From Crithidia sp. LVH-60A (taxonomy: Eukaryota > Euglenozoa > Kinetoplastea > Trypanosomatida > Trypanosomatidae): 64,000 nt of DNA. Location: assembly GCA_030078075.1 (NCBI GenBank), contig CP119640.1, positions 992,001-1,056,000 of the forward strand. Direction: 5' to 3'. Positions 1 through 10,587 of this stretch are shown in pieces. Numbering within the stretch: the first letter of the stretch is position 1; each line of letters opens with the position of its first letter. The notes below the pieces were generated by a model, which was not told the DNA's origin, searched no databases, and saw nothing but the letters and a program-made list of their open reading frames with translations. The position numbers and the translations under genes are program-made.

Positions 1-512
1 GGGGGAGGGAACAAAAAAAAAAAAACCAGAGACGGGGGTACGGGGATGGCGTTACCAACAACAAAGACACACTTGAACAAAAGAACAAGAGGGAAAGAAA
101 GGGGAAAAGTACAAGAAGTAATACACGTGAGTCCCGCAGCGGCTGGCGGGAACCAACACAAAAGAAAAACTAAAACAATATTAATACACGATGCGAACTC
201 TTGATGCGAAAACGATTCCCATTAGGCAAGAAGGGGAACGAAAGGCGGCTTCGGTTCTTGACGATGGCTGCCTCAGTCGCCGACGCACATCACGTCGCGC
301 ACGTCAAAACGTGTTATTACGGAGAGAGACGTTCAAACAAAAAAGAAAAATTCGGTAATGTTGTAAAAATAAAGAGAAGAAGAAGGTTGATTGAAGGCAG
401 AGACTGCAGCGCAACACCTTCTCAGCAGAAGCACCTGCTTCGCGATACCATGGTGCACGACACACAGGCGTGCTCCCTTTCTCTCCCTAAGCCTCCACAA
501 ACACCTCTACGC
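1..512. other. Spacer, 3' flank of the hypothetical gene at 513-2537
   Basis: This is A-rich spacer DNA lying downstream of a minus-strand gene, so it probably holds its 3' untranslated region. A run of A's lies near the window edge. I see no gene or RNA here. The long plus-strand reading frame entering it is an antisense artefact of the GC-rich gene next door. Confidence 0.5.
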
Positions 513-2537
513 CTACGCAGACGTCTGCGGCACACGGAGGGCGGAAAGCGCAATGTCGTCGATCCACAGGCAGTACTGCCGCAGCCCGTGCTGCTCCCCG
601 TACAGCTCATAGAAGCACTCCCGTGCCCGGTGCAAGTCCCCGCGCTGCAGCGTGGCGCTGTGCTTCTCCAAGTGTTCAATGACCTCCAGCAGCTGGCGGC
701 GACGCAGCGGATGCACCGCCGGGGTGGTCGAGGCGGCAGCCGTCGGCGGTGTCCGCGAGGAGGAGCCACGCGGGGAGGAGTAGGTGCGGAGCTGCGGTGG
801 CAGGTCGGCGGCGGCTGGACGCAGTGCCGACGACGACGCCGCGCGAGACCCACGCGACGCGCGAGACGCGCGAGACGAACGCGCAGTGGCCGGCGCCTCC
901 GCAGCCTCCTCCTCCTCCTCCGCTGCCGCTGCTGCGACGTCGGCTGGGGCCGGCACCACCAGCACGGCGTGCGTCGGGTCCCGCAGCGGCGACGCGGCCC
1001 GCTTCGGCGAGCGGAGACGGCTGTACGGCGACTGCAGGTCGTTGGGGCTCGCCGTCGGCACGTCTTGACGCACGACCGTGTCAGGGTGGAGGGCCCGCGC
1101 CAACCGCTGACTGCGGGAGGAGGTCAGAGAGTGCACACTGCCGATAGAGTTGCGCAGGGGGTTCTGCAAGCTGCTCGCCCGTGTCCAGCTCGGTTGGCTC
1201 TCCGGAGCAGGGGAGGGGCGGGCGGCGCTGTCGCTGCTGTGACCCGGGCGGATGGCGTAGCTGCCCCGCTGCACTGCGTGGCTGCCCAGCACCGGCACCT
1301 GCGGATTGCGCTCCGCCGGCTGCGGAGAGGCGTCCGCAGTCGGTGCATCACGCGGCTCCGAGCCCCTCGCAGAGGCGGATGCCGTCGGGCGTGGCTTACG
1401 TGGTGTCGCCTGCGGGGAGTTGCGGCGCGACATGCTGCTGCTGCCAAGACTGCGGGCACGGCTGGCCCTGGCACTGTCCGACTGCGGCGCTGCGCTGGCA
1501 CGGCTGCGGCGAATGCGCGAACCGTCATGCTGCTCCCCCTTCAAGAGCTGCTCTACTCGCTGGTGCATTTGCCGAGCCTCGGCTGCGAGGTCGACAAGAG
1601 TCTGCTCGTAGCAGCTGCAGTACTCATCCCACGCGTTGACGTCGCCGCGACCGCCGTGCCGCGTCGGTGGCACCTCGTGCCGCGTCTGCAGCAGCAACGA
1701 GCGCGCGTCGTCGAGCTGCTGGCGGTGCGCGTGCAGGCTGCCGGAGACGCGCTCGAGAAAGCCGCGGTCCTGCGCACGGAGGCTTGCCGGGATGCCGCCG
1801 GTGCGGAGAGGCTTGTCGCGGTACACCTCGGCTACCGTCACGCGCTGCTCCCACGTGCCGAGCGTCGCGGCGTGGTCGGTCATGACGGTGTGGACGAAGC
1901 GCTTCACGTCCTCCTGCGTGGTGGCGACGGGGGCGGCAGCGGTGTTGGGGCGATCGAGTGAGGCAGATACGGTAGTGTTCACTGGCGCAGCTGGATCGCT
2001 GCCATCGCGGTGCAACACCGCCACGGAGGCAGAGTGGCGGCGGCCGTGTGGGGTGGCGCGATAAACGCCACCGTCTGCCGTTGGCACGCTGACTCGCCGC
2101 CCGTTGCCACTCGTCGACGCGGCAGCAGCAGCGGACTCCTCCTCCGCGCCGCTCTCGATAGCCTGACTTAAAGAGAGCGAGAAAGGGTGCTTGATGGAGT
2201 CGCGACGGCGCACCGGCACACCGCCTGGGACGGCCACCGCCTCTGGATAGCCGCCACTCGCCCGACGTGCTGCGACGTAGGACGACCGTGGGCTGTTCTC
2301 ATCGCTGCATGGCTGCTGCTGCTGCTGCTGCTGCCCGTTGCTGAGGCTGTGGCGGGGAGTTCCGGTGGTGCTGCGCCGCGTCGGTGGGGAGGGCGGTGGT
2401 TGTTGGTTCTGCGTGTAGGAGTCGCAGTGCTCGCCGGCGACGGTGTGGGAGTGGTCGTGGCGGTAGAGTGAATCATCCGGCGACGACGACTTGTCACGGA
2501 CGCCGGAGAGGTCGATGTACGGGTGTGGCGGGTCCAT
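513..2537 (-). CDS. Hypothetical low-complexity protein, 674 aa
   Basis: I do not recognise this protein. It starts at an ATG and has no signal peptide or membrane segment. The first 200 residues or so are rich in Ser, Pro, His and Arg, with a poly-Gln run near residue 75. A more ordered, probably helical segment follows at about 210-345, beginning near TQEDVKRFVHTVM and including WDEYCSCYEQTLVDLAAEA. A long Ser/Arg/Ala-rich stretch with Glu and Ala runs comes next. The last 70 residues, with LLEVIEHLEKHSATLQRGD and an ECFYELYGEQHG segment, again look helical. Two folded islands in disordered sequence suggest a scaffold or cytoskeletal protein, but that is only inference. A polypyrimidine tract lies about 300 bases upstream. 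The coding call rests on length, GC content and an ATG placed on the same strand as all its neighbours. Confidence 0.75.
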   Translation of the reverse strand: MDPPHPYIDLSGVRDKSSSPDDSLYRHDHSHTVAGEHCDSYTQNQQPPPSPPTRRSTTGTPRHSLSNGQQQQQQQPCSDENSPRSSYVAARRASGGYPEAVAVPGGVPVRRRDSIKHPFSLSLSQAIESGAEEESAAAAASTSGNGRRVSVPTADGGVYRATPHGRRHSASVAVLHRDGSDPAAPVNTTVSASLDRPNTAAAPVATTQEDVKRFVHTVMTDHAATLGTWEQRVTVAEVYRDKPLRTGGIPASLRAQDRGFLERVSGSLHAHRQQLDDARSLLLQTRHEVPPTRHGGRGDVNAWDEYCSCYEQTLVDLAAEARQMHQRVEQLLKGEQHDGSRIRRSRASAAPQSDSARASRARSLGSSSMSRRNSPQATPRKPRPTASASARGSEPRDAPTADASPQPAERNPQVPVLGSHAVQRGSYAIRPGHSSDSAARPSPAPESQPSWTRASSLQNPLRNSIGSVHSLTSSRSQRLARALHPDTVVRQDVPTASPNDLQSPYSRLRSPKRAASPLRDPTHAVLVVPAPADVAAAAAEEEEEAAEAPATARSSRASRASRGSRAASSSALRPAAADLPPQLRTYSSPRGSSSRTPPTAAASTTPAVHPLRRRQLLEVIEHLEKHSATLQRGDLHRARECFYELYGEQHGLRQYCLWIDDIALSALRVPQTSA

Positions 2538-3767
2538 TTCTGTTGGCGGCTGCTTCTATGATCGAGGCTTCGTTCCTCTGTTGTTGTCTGCGTGTGCTTG
2601 GTAAAACCGAAGCACGCAGTCTCGTTCCCAAGTTCGACTCTAAGTTTTTGCTTCTCTACTCTGTTTAAGAGAAAAGGCTTCTTCAAGCACTGCCGTCGCC
2701 TCGACAGTAAAAAAATCTAGAACAACAACGTGCTGCGACAAAATTACGTTGATAAAATTCGAGGAAAAGGGGCAGAAAAAGATAACGCTTGTGTGTACTG
2801 CTCGGACGGACGTGCCCGCTGTGAGAGGGGAAGACTGCGGCGTGGGATTGCATACGATAGGGAAAAAAAGAAGAGAGATAAAGACGAAAAGCGATGAGGG
2901 AAATAACTTACCTGAGATTCATATCTGATGCGAATGAGTCACTGTTAATATGTCACATGGCAAAACGCAAAGGAGAGTCGAGGAGTGCCGCTGCAGCTTT
3001 AAAGAAAACTCCTCTTCTCAGCGGCCTTCTGCTTTATCTGTTGGCAAAATAGGCCAGTGAGGAGTCTAGTCTACAGCAGAATCGCGGGCACGCAAGTTGC
3101 TCATTCCTTCCCTTTTGCCGCACCTCAGTCACTTTCTTTTAAGCTGCTACTCAGGTATTGGCAAAGCATGCGGCAGCACATGAGTGGAAAGGCAAGCAGA
3201 GTTGAGGACCCGTTCGGGGCTGCAGCAACCGCGCTCATGGACCCGAAAAGAAAGCAACTGCAGGAATCGCCAGCTAGTGCAGCTTAATCGAGAGCTTGAG
3301 AAGCCTTAATGACAATGCGCTGCATAAAGATCTTTTTATTTTTTTTGTGGTTTCAGACGTGCTTTCAGTGTTTTTTTTTTTTTTTCGGGGAAAGGTGAGA
3401 GGAGATACAGGGAGGAGGAGGAGAAAGAAGCAAGGGAAGAAAAAAAAACGTACAGAGAGCCACCAAACAAAGTGGAAAAACACCCGTGACGAGACAAACA
3501 AAAAAAAAGGCCCTCGACAAACGCAACGGCTACCGGAGCAGCAGGCAGCGGCACACCACGTCAGTAGAAAGAGAGAAAAAAAGAAACGATTTCAGTAGAG
3601 TTTTGAGGAGGGACGTCATTTCTGTTTGTTGCTGTTGTTGTCGGTGAACATATACTGCTTCCCGCTCTGTCAAAGCAGCTACTAGATAAAGTCCGAGAAG
3701 AAAAAGGGAAAAGGAAAAAAAAAGGCGTCGTTTACGTGCGACGATGCGCCAACAGGCTCATGCTGTT
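2538..3767. other. Spacer between the adenosine kinase-like gene and the 674-aa gene
   Basis: This spacer should hold the 3' UTR of the kinase-like gene and the 5' UTR of the next gene. It contains A/T homopolymers, including a T run on the plus strand near 3370-3385, and one clear sense-strand pyrimidine tract listed separately. No supportable gene is present; short frames here are rich in Lys or Phe because of the homopolymers. Confidence 0.5.
2835..2905 (-). promoter_or_regulatory. Predicted polypyrimidine tract and trans-splice acceptor
   Basis: The plus strand is almost pure purine at 2861-2905, so the transcript has a pyrimidine tract there. The first AG downstream on the minus strand is at 2836-2835. 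This would give the 674-aa gene a 5' UTR of roughly 300 nucleotides. The assignment is inference from trypanosomatid splicing rules. Confidence 0.4.
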
Positions 3768-4868
3768 CTACAGACTTCCTCGCACAGCCCTCAGCGTCTC
3801 CTCATCCGTGGCGAGCGTGCGGATGCTGTGGTTCACCACGTAAGTGGCCGCACGTGCCCCCATCCTGCAGCAGTACTCGATGTGGTTTGGATTCGTGACA
3901 AAGGCGGCGAGGAAGCCGCCAGCAAAGGCGTCACCCGCACCGGTGGCGCGCATCTTCTCCTTGCCCCGCTCCTTAGGTACCACCACCACCTCCCCCACCA
4001 TCCCGTCACTGCTGGCGTACACGATGGGGTTCAACCCACGCGTCATGATGACGCGGCGAATCGCGTGTTTGTCGTACATCATCTCCGTCGCAATCTTCGC
4101 CGCCAGCTCGAGGTCCGTCATGTCGGACGGCACCCACTGCAGCATCATCGCGAGGTCTGCCATCTCGTCGCGGTTGCCAATGATGATGTCCAGCTTCTCC
4201 AGCACATCCACCAAGTCCTCGCCAAACTCCTCGAGCACCTTCCGGTTCGACAGGCCCATCGCCGTGAGCTGCTTACTCCCATCCGGCAGCACACGCGAGC
4301 GGGAAGCGCTCACCACACGCAGGGTCTGCTGCACGCGGCACACGTTTGCGTAGGCCGTCGTGAAGATGACCTTAGCCGCCGCCTGGCCCTGCGCCACCGC
4401 TGGGGATGCAATAAACTGGTCGCTGAGAGCGCTGGCCGACGACACGTTGGCAATCATCGTGCGTGCCTCTCCGACCTTGCACACCGCACAGAGGCCACTC
4501 GGCAATGCGCTGCTCACCTCCAGCTCCATCCTCACGCCATCTTGCGTCGCCTTGGTGCGGATCTGCTCGCCATACTCATCGGCACCGATGCAGCCAACGT
4601 ACATGACCTGTCCAGTGCGCTGCTCGAGGACACGGCGCCACATCCACTGCGCAACACGCGCCGCGTTGAGCCCGGCGCCGCCGGGGCCGACGTGCAGCGT
4701 GTTGTGGCCGAGGATGGTCTCAAAGAGAGCGCGAAAATGCGGTGTGTAGACGTAGGCGCAGTCCTTCTCCAGGTCGTACTTGTTTAGGAGCTCCTCATCG
4801 ACGTCCACCACGACATCGAGCAGTGGGTTGCACTGCACGTACAACGGGACTGCCTCGTCGCTAGACAT
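3768..4868 (-). CDS. Divergent adenosine kinase-like PfkB-family sugar kinase, 366 aa
   Basis: This is a PfkB/ribokinase-family kinase closest to adenosine kinase. The substrate-side CNPLLD motif is at residues 13-18, the glycine turn and RVAQW at 63-75, and the anion-hole/catalytic motif ATGAGDAFAGGF at 308-319 with the expected catalytic Asp313. The conserved Arg in GEARTMIAN (about 136) is kept. It lies directly upstream, in the same orientation, of a segment leading to the 674-aa gene, and follows the canonical adenosine kinase at 6609-7646, so the two look like an old tandem duplication. It departs from the canonical enzyme: the NLSAPF segment is replaced by TAMGLSNRK, and the FGNEDEA segment reads IIGNRDEM. 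The catalytic residues suggest an active kinase, but the substrate may differ from adenosine. It could also be a second, faster-evolving adenosine kinase. Confidence 0.85.
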   Translation of the reverse strand: MSSDEAVPLYVQCNPLLDVVVDVDEELLNKYDLEKDCAYVYTPHFRALFETILGHNTLHVGPGGAGLNAARVAQWMWRRVLEQRTGQVMYVGCIGADEYGEQIRTKATQDGVRMELEVSSALPSGLCAVCKVGEARTMIANVSSASALSDQFIASPAVAQGQAAAKVIFTTAYANVCRVQQTLRVVSASRSRVLPDGSKQLTAMGLSNRKVLEEFGEDLVDVLEKLDIIIGNRDEMADLAMMLQWVPSDMTDLELAAKIATEMMYDKHAIRRVIMTRGLNPIVYASSDGMVGEVVVVPKERGKEKMRATGAGDAFAGGFLAAFVTNPNHIEYCCRMGARAATYVVNHSIRTLATDEETLRAVRGSL

Positions 4869-6608
4869 TGGTCGAAGCGCAGGAGCAAGGAAGAAGAAGG
4901 AAAACTGCGGCTGTCTTGTGACTTATTTTCTTCTGTGGCCTGCCTGGGCTCCTTCACGTGGAAATTCTACGGTGCAGGTTTGCCTGTCGGAGTTATCGTC
5001 TTTGAGAAATTAAAGTTGTTTTTTGATGATGATGCGGCTGTACTTTTCTGCGTCGCCAATTTTTTTTTGTTTTTCGTCCAAACTCGCGGGAGGTTCTCCC
5101 GGTAGTGAAAAATCGAGGAGCCGGTCAGAGCTGCGGGAAATACTAAAGAGGGGAGGAAGAGCCAGCAAGCGTTAGCAAACGTTTCTTTTTCTTGTTCTTT
5201 TTCCTTGGAGGGGAAACGAAGAGAGAAATGTGTTGTTGATGCAACAAAAAAAGTAAAAAAGTACGCTAGCGTACGATGGATTGGGGGTAAAAATGTATGA
5301 AAGGCAATAAAATGAGGTTTTTTTGTTGCTGTTTGTGTTTTCTGCCCTTCTGTAAATATCTGTGCACGCACAAGAGTGAATGCGTGCTGAATTGAAGCAG
5401 ACTCTTCGAGCACCACTGGCTGCCTCAGCAACGAAAACAAATCAAAAAAAGGGTCAGAAGAGTAGCTCGAAAAGAACACCGAAAATGATAGGTGCTCTTA
5501 GATTGTTGTGTGGATGACTACTGCAAAGGAATGCAAACGATACGCGATGGGGCGTGTTTTATGGAAAGAAGAATCTTAAGAGAAGCCTGTGTCAGTGAGA
5601 AGGACGTGAGGGCAACGAAGGAGATGCATCGTTTGTTTTGGAGGAGAAGAGGAGACGAAGGGTAAGAGAAGCAAAACGGGACTTCAAATCTAGAGAAAGC
5701 ACAGTCGCAACCTCTGGTGGTGTGCATCACAACATAAAAAAAAGTGGTGCAACGTCGTTGAAAGCCAGAGCGCCTATATGTCGTAGACGCTAGCAATAAA
5801 GTCACACTCGCCGATGCAGCACCGCGTCGCGCCACGTAAGAGGTGGCCAAAGAAGTCGTCAACAAAAGCGGTCTTTTGCCTTCGTCTTTCCACCTTTGCT
5901 TTCCTGAACGCGGTGTGAGCGCAGTGTGCGCGAGAGGCGCTGCGCCACATCCCCGCCGCAACAAGCACACGGCTCTGCTAATTCTCACGATCTTCTCGTG
6001 TTAATGTTTTTTTTTTCTTTGTCTTTTCCTTTTCTTTCAGATCCTTCTCGCGTGCATGGCGTGCTTGCGGTAGACACGGGGAAGATGGCGCTCTCCGTGA
6101 TTCCCCTCCTGCCGAGGCGTCTTCTCTCTTAATAGAGAGTAAGAGAAGAGAAATTAAGAGGAGTGTGTCCAGAAGATATTAGAGCATACGGCTTCGCAAG
6201 GATGCACGGGTGCGCTGCGCTGCTTCTAACAACATCCTGCCCGACAGCACCACCCTCGAAGAGGTTACCCTCAACGCGTCCTTCTTTTTCCATCGCTCCT
6301 CTCGCCTCTGTACAGCAGCCAACTCATCCTTTTGCACTACCCGCCTCAGCAACGCCACTTCCGAATGAGTATGATTGCGCATCATTCTACTTGGTGCTGT
6401 CTTTGTTCTTTTTATTTCTTATTTTCCTTCATCCCGCTGCTGTCGCTGGCTCGCATGCGACAGACTCTTCCTTGATATCAATGCTTAAAAGGAGAAAAAG
6501 GGGGAAAGTGTTTAATCATCAACGAGGGAACAAACGCTGTCCGTTCCTTTTTTTTTTTTTAAACTTCTCCTTGACACGGAAAAAAATAATAGAAAGCGTA
6601 TATAGATG
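4869..6608. other. Spacer between the two adenosine kinase-type genes
   Basis: This 1.7-kb spacer has mixed A/T runs and no supportable gene on either strand. It should contain the 3' UTR of the canonical adenosine kinase and the splice signals of the divergent copy. It shows no obvious similarity to the kinase genes, so no relic of a third copy was seen. Confidence 0.5.
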
Positions 6609-7646
6609 TTAGGGCGTCATCTCGGGCTTGGCCGGGTAGGTGCAGCCGTCGTGCTGGATAATGACACCGGCGGCGTAGTTGCCCACGTCGCAGCAGCGCT
6701 CGATGGGGCGGCCATAAGCGTAGGCAGCGAGGAAGCCACCAACAAAGGCATCGCCGGCAGCGTTCAGGTCCACGATGGCGTCCTGCGCGATCGGCTTCAC
6801 GTCTGTCGCGCCGTGCGCGCCGCTGCGGGTGGCGTAGGTGGTCTGCGCGCTGCCCTGCGTCAGCACGACGAGGCGGTCGTGGGTGCCGTTGTACGGCAGC
6901 TCCGTCGCCGCACGGCGGGCCACGTCGGCGGTGTCGACGTAGTCCCACTTCATGAGCTGCGCCAGCGCCTTGGCCTCGTCCTCGTTGCCGAACAGCACGT
7001 CAAGGTAGGGGACAACCTTCATGAACTGCTCCGAGAAGAACTGGAGGAGAAAGGGGGCGGAGAGGTTCATCATGAACTGGCCCTTCGCCGCGCGCGCCGC
7101 CTCGGCCACCTGCACAACGTAGTCCACGTCGATGGTGAGGGTGAAGCCGGTGAGGTAGAAAAGCGAGCAGCGCTGCAGCGTCGCCAGCACGTCGGGGCTG
7201 TGCATGTGCTCGGAGGACAGCAGGTTCGCCGCCGAGAGGTTCGCGACGAGGGAGCGCTCCTTGCCGGAGATGCACACAGCGCACGAGCCCGTCGGCGCCT
7301 TGGTGGTGTACTCGAGGTGCATGCACACGCCATCCTTCTCGGCGGCGCTCTTCAGAATGTTACCGTAGGTGTCATCGGCAGCGCAGCCTACGTAATTGGT
7401 GAACTCGCCGTGCGGCTTCTGCGCGATCCACTGCGCCACGCGTGCCGTGTTGAGGCCCGAGCCGCCGGGCACGTGCGCCACGTTCGGCTGCCTCTCGAGA
7501 TCATCGAAGATGTCCTTCTGGTGGTCGGCGAGGAGGGAAGCCGACGACTTCTCCACCTGGTACTTGGCAAAGAACGCGTCATCGACGGCGGCCGACACGT
7601 CCAGCAGCGGGTTGCACTGCACGTAGAGCTGAGGGAAGGCAGCCAT
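6609..7646 (-). CDS. AK: Adenosine kinase (EC 2.7.1.20), 345 aa
   Basis: Adenosine kinase phosphorylates adenosine to AMP with ATP, a main purine-salvage step in parasites that cannot make purines. At 345 residues it has the length I recall for the Leishmania enzyme. The residues reported as important in L. donovani fall at the same numbers: Asp16 in CNPLLD, Gly62 in the PGGSG turn, Arg69 in TARVAQW, Arg131 in GKERSLVAN and catalytic Asp299 in NAAGDAFVGGF. The NLSAPF segment (194-199) and LFGNEDEA (218-225) are typical of the family. The anion-hole motif reads NAAGD rather than the common NGAGD. The C-terminus (CTYPAKPEMTP) has no clear glycosomal targeting tripeptide. It is the upstream member of a tandem pair with the gene at 3768-4868. 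The ATG start fits the family's usual N-terminus. Confidence 0.95.
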   Translation of the reverse strand: MAAFPQLYVQCNPLLDVSAAVDDAFFAKYQVEKSSASLLADHQKDIFDDLERQPNVAHVPGGSGLNTARVAQWIAQKPHGEFTNYVGCAADDTYGNILKSAAEKDGVCMHLEYTTKAPTGSCAVCISGKERSLVANLSAANLLSSEHMHSPDVLATLQRCSLFYLTGFTLTIDVDYVVQVAEAARAAKGQFMMNLSAPFLLQFFSEQFMKVVPYLDVLFGNEDEAKALAQLMKWDYVDTADVARRAATELPYNGTHDRLVVLTQGSAQTTYATRSGAHGATDVKPIAQDAIVDLNAAGDAFVGGFLAAYAYGRPIERCCDVGNYAAGVIIQHDGCTYPAKPEMTP

Positions 7647-9653
7647 GGTGAGAGGGAACGCAAGCGGTAAAATAAGAGTCGTAGACTACTTGATTATTGT
7701 TACTCTTTGCTAGACGAGATGGTCACCGGAGAAGACGAGGCAAAAGAAAATAATGAAGACGAAGATGATCGATTTCACTGCACCGGGAACAGGGAAAAAA
7801 AAGGAGCGGAGAGGCGCAGAAAAAAAAGACGCGTAGGAGTAGAAGACGGTTGAAGAGAACAGTACAGATGAAATTAGCAAAGACAGAGGCACATGTATTT
7901 ACATTGGCAGGGGGAAGGAGACCCCCTACTACAATTTTTTTTTCCTCGCTCTCACAGCTTTTGCTTCAGGTGCAAAAGCGCCACGAGACTGGTGTGTCTG
8001 CGGTGCAACCGTCGGCTGTCTTCTCTCCGTTTCACCCAGCAATGGTGCAGCAGCTGTGAAACAAAAAGTTGCACAGAAAGTTGTTCACACATATGCACAC
8101 AAACACACACGTAGGCTACAGACAGTGTATGATGAGCCCGGCTTTTTCCATTTCCTTTCTGGCAAGCTAACTCTACTAACCCGGCAGCGGGTGAGCTCCT
8201 GTGCAGCCACAGCTACCGTTCCTTTGCCTCTTTTCATTTTACTTTGGTTTTCGGTTAACGCAGACTCTGTCTAAACATACCTAGAAAGCTCCTTTTTCGT
8301 CTTGTTGTTGTTGTTGTTGTTTGCGTGTCCTTGTTGTTTAAAAAAAAGGCACATGTAACAGGTAGCTTCGTTATTACGCCCCTCACCATTTTTTGTTTTT
8401 TTTTAAGTCATCCAGGCGGAGAGGGGAAGGACACAAGGAGAGAGAGAGAAAGAGAAAAAACCAATGCCTTTCCACAAGCGAATAAAAGAAAACAAAAAGA
8501 AACAGAAAGCGGTAACGGTAGTGAGGTTCTGTGCTTCGTAATTCATTTCTTTGCTGTTAATCTTGTTTTTTTTTTCCAGGTTTGATTGCTAGTTCAATTT
8601 TCTTCCCTCTTTTTCTCTCCAAATGCCCCATTAAGCAAAACAAAAGCGGGGAAAAATAGAAAAGCTTCAGCGCACCGGCCAAGATACAAAGAAAAAAAAA
8701 GTCGTCGCACTTGCGGAGTGTGTGTGTGAAAGTGTAGAAGAACGAAGAGAGTGGAGGGTGAGAAGAGCGACAAGGCGTCCTTCTCCCTTCTCTTCTTCTC
8801 TGACCTTCTCCCCACCTCACTACTCCGACATCGTGAAAAGCTCTCCCCCTTTCCTCCCTTTTCCCTCCCTGACTTCGTTGAGACGTGTGATTGAGACGTG
8901 TGTTTGGGTCTGCGTGCGCGATAGAACGTACGCAGCGACATTTAAAAAAAAAAGGGCAAGCGTTGCTGAGCGAGCGACGCTGCACGAACCGCTGATGCTG
9001 CTTGACGCGCGTCTTGTGAGAGCGCCTCAACGCAGACAGTCCACGGATCGCCTCTGACGCCGCACGAAATGGCGACGCGAAGAGCGCCACGACCCACAAC
9101 ACACACCCAGACACAGAGAGACTCAACGAGAGAATTGACACGAAGGAAAGCAGAAGAAAAGAAAGGAAAACAACGCGTTCTTGATGGGCATCGACGACAG
9201 ATAGTTCCCTTTGTTTATTGTTGCAAACTGAAGAATTCTTCTCTGCTTTGCTAGTAAAAAAAAAAGAAGAAGAAATTATCCTACTTAAAGAAACAGAAAC
9301 AAAGGGAAAAGAGCAAAGAGAGAGTGTGAAGCAGCCTTGATTCCCATTTTCATGTCAAGAAAGAAAAAGAGGGGGAAAGGGTGGAAGCGAAGGCTTCACC
9401 ACACTCGAACACCGGCCACCGTCCGGCTTCCGCTTCTTGTCCCGCTCTTTTTCTCCGCACGGAAATCGTCACCAACCGCACCTGGGCTACGCTCTCAACA
9501 GGTTCCTGCGTGGAGAGGGAAGCAGACAACACGGAAGTCGCGAGGACTCCGCCGCGTCTCTCGCCGCAACAGCCCACACTTTCACACACACGCACACACA
9601 CAAGCGGCGCGACGTGCTCATTTGCGTCCCTCACACCCACGCACCATCTCTCT
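7647..9653. other. Spacer between the 225-aa amastin and adenosine kinase
   Basis: This 2-kb spacer contains a GTT microsatellite (8302-8322), a GA-rich patch near 8439-8460 and several A and T homopolymers. No gene or structured RNA is supportable. It should carry the amastin 3' UTR and the adenosine kinase 5' UTR. Confidence 0.5.
8302..8322. repeat. GTT/TTG microsatellite
   Basis: About seven uninterrupted copies of a TTG trinucleotide lie in non-coding spacer. Confidence 0.85.
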
Positions 9654-10331
9654 TTAGTGGGACGACTCCGTGGAGGAGGAGGAGGAGTCCGACGCGGTCT
9701 TCTCCTTGTGGTCCTCCAGCGTGTTGCGCTTCTGCTCCACCTTCTCGGGCTCGAGGGCGATGAAGAGGATGAGGCCGATCGCCTGCAGGCCGAAGGAGAG
9801 AACCGTCAGCGCGTAGCCGGGGCCGAAGCGGGTGAAGCGCCTGGTGAGGAAGGTGAGGTTGCAGAAGGAGGTGTAGTAGAAGGACGTCACTACGGCAAAG
9901 GGCACCGTCGTCGAGCCGAGCGTGAAGGCGGCGAGCAGCGTTGTCACGGTCTTGTTGTCGGAGCCGCAAACCTTGTACCACGACGAGCCCAGCACGAAGA
10001 GGAGGAAGAAGAGCGCCACGATGCTGAACGCCTCGGCAGCCTCGAAGCGGGAGCGGATGTCACCGCACTGCGCGATCTGCGGGTCGTCGACGCGCATCGT
10101 GTAGTTGGCGTTCCAGCAGTTGTTGCGCATACCCCACAGCGTGTAGCACGGGCGGTCGAAGGAGACGCCGGGGTACTGCGGGTAGGACGAGTCCCAGGAG
10201 CGCAGCATCAGCATGCCCAGCGGGGTACCGCAGGACAGGAAGGCCACCGCAAGAAACGATGTCACACACAGGATCACCGCACCGATGTGGGACTTGTAGT
10301 CCTGCTGGTAGAAGGCCCTCTTCTTAGCCAT
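9654..10331 (-). CDS. Amastin-like surface glycoprotein, 225 aa, divergent member
   Basis: Amastins are small four-pass surface membrane proteins of trypanosomatids, many of them regulated between life stages. The amastin signature is visible as CYTLWGMRNNC near residues 62-72. Four hydrophobic segments can be read: about 17-38, 103-122, 133-157 and 176-196. The extracellular loop between the first two carries the signature cysteines and an NYT sequon. Unlike the other four amastins here it has an N-terminal KKRAFYQQDYKSH segment and a hydrophilic C-terminal tail of about 30 residues ending in a Ser-rich run, so it is a distinct lineage within the array. A good splice acceptor lies about 200 bases upstream. 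Its role is unknown beyond family membership. Confidence 0.9.
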   Translation of the reverse strand: MAKKRAFYQQDYKSHIGAVILCVTSFLAVAFLSCGTPLGMLMLRSWDSSYPQYPGVSFDRPCYTLWGMRNNCWNANYTMRVDDPQIAQCGDIRSRFEAAEAFSIVALFFLLFVLGSSWYKVCGSDNKTVTTLLAAFTLGSTTVPFAVVTSFYYTSFCNLTFLTRRFTRFGPGYALTVLSFGLQAIGLILFIALEPEKVEQKRNTLEDHKEKTASDSSSSSTESSH

Positions 10332-10532
10332 GGTTGCGGGGGTAAGGCGGGGAGGGGTAGGGTGTAGATGAAGAGAAAGAGAAGTTTCACAAACGTAATC
10401 GGGTACGAATGTGAAGGGAGAAGCCGACGAAACTGTCCTTCTTTTTTATTTTTCCTTGCAGTGCACGGGTGTGGCTAGTAGAGCAACGACGACACAAGTG
10501 TGTGTAGCTGTTGCTGCTCGTTCGTCACAGAG

Positions 10533-10557
10533 CTAAAGGGAAAAGGGGAAAAAAAAG
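10533..10557 (-). promoter_or_regulatory. Predicted polypyrimidine tract and splice acceptor of the 225-aa amastin
   Basis: A plus-strand purine run at 10538-10557 gives a sense pyrimidine tract, followed by AG at 10534-10533 on the minus strand. It implies a 5' UTR of about 200 nucleotides. This is inference. Confidence 0.4.
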
Positions 10558-10587
10558 TCCGATGGAGTCTTGACACCTAACGTGATC

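Noticed and set aside
201-1961. A 586-aa plus-strand open frame
   Set aside because: It lies opposite the 674-aa minus-strand gene and is very Arg/Ala-rich; GC-rich genes give such antisense frames. All other genes are on the minus strand.
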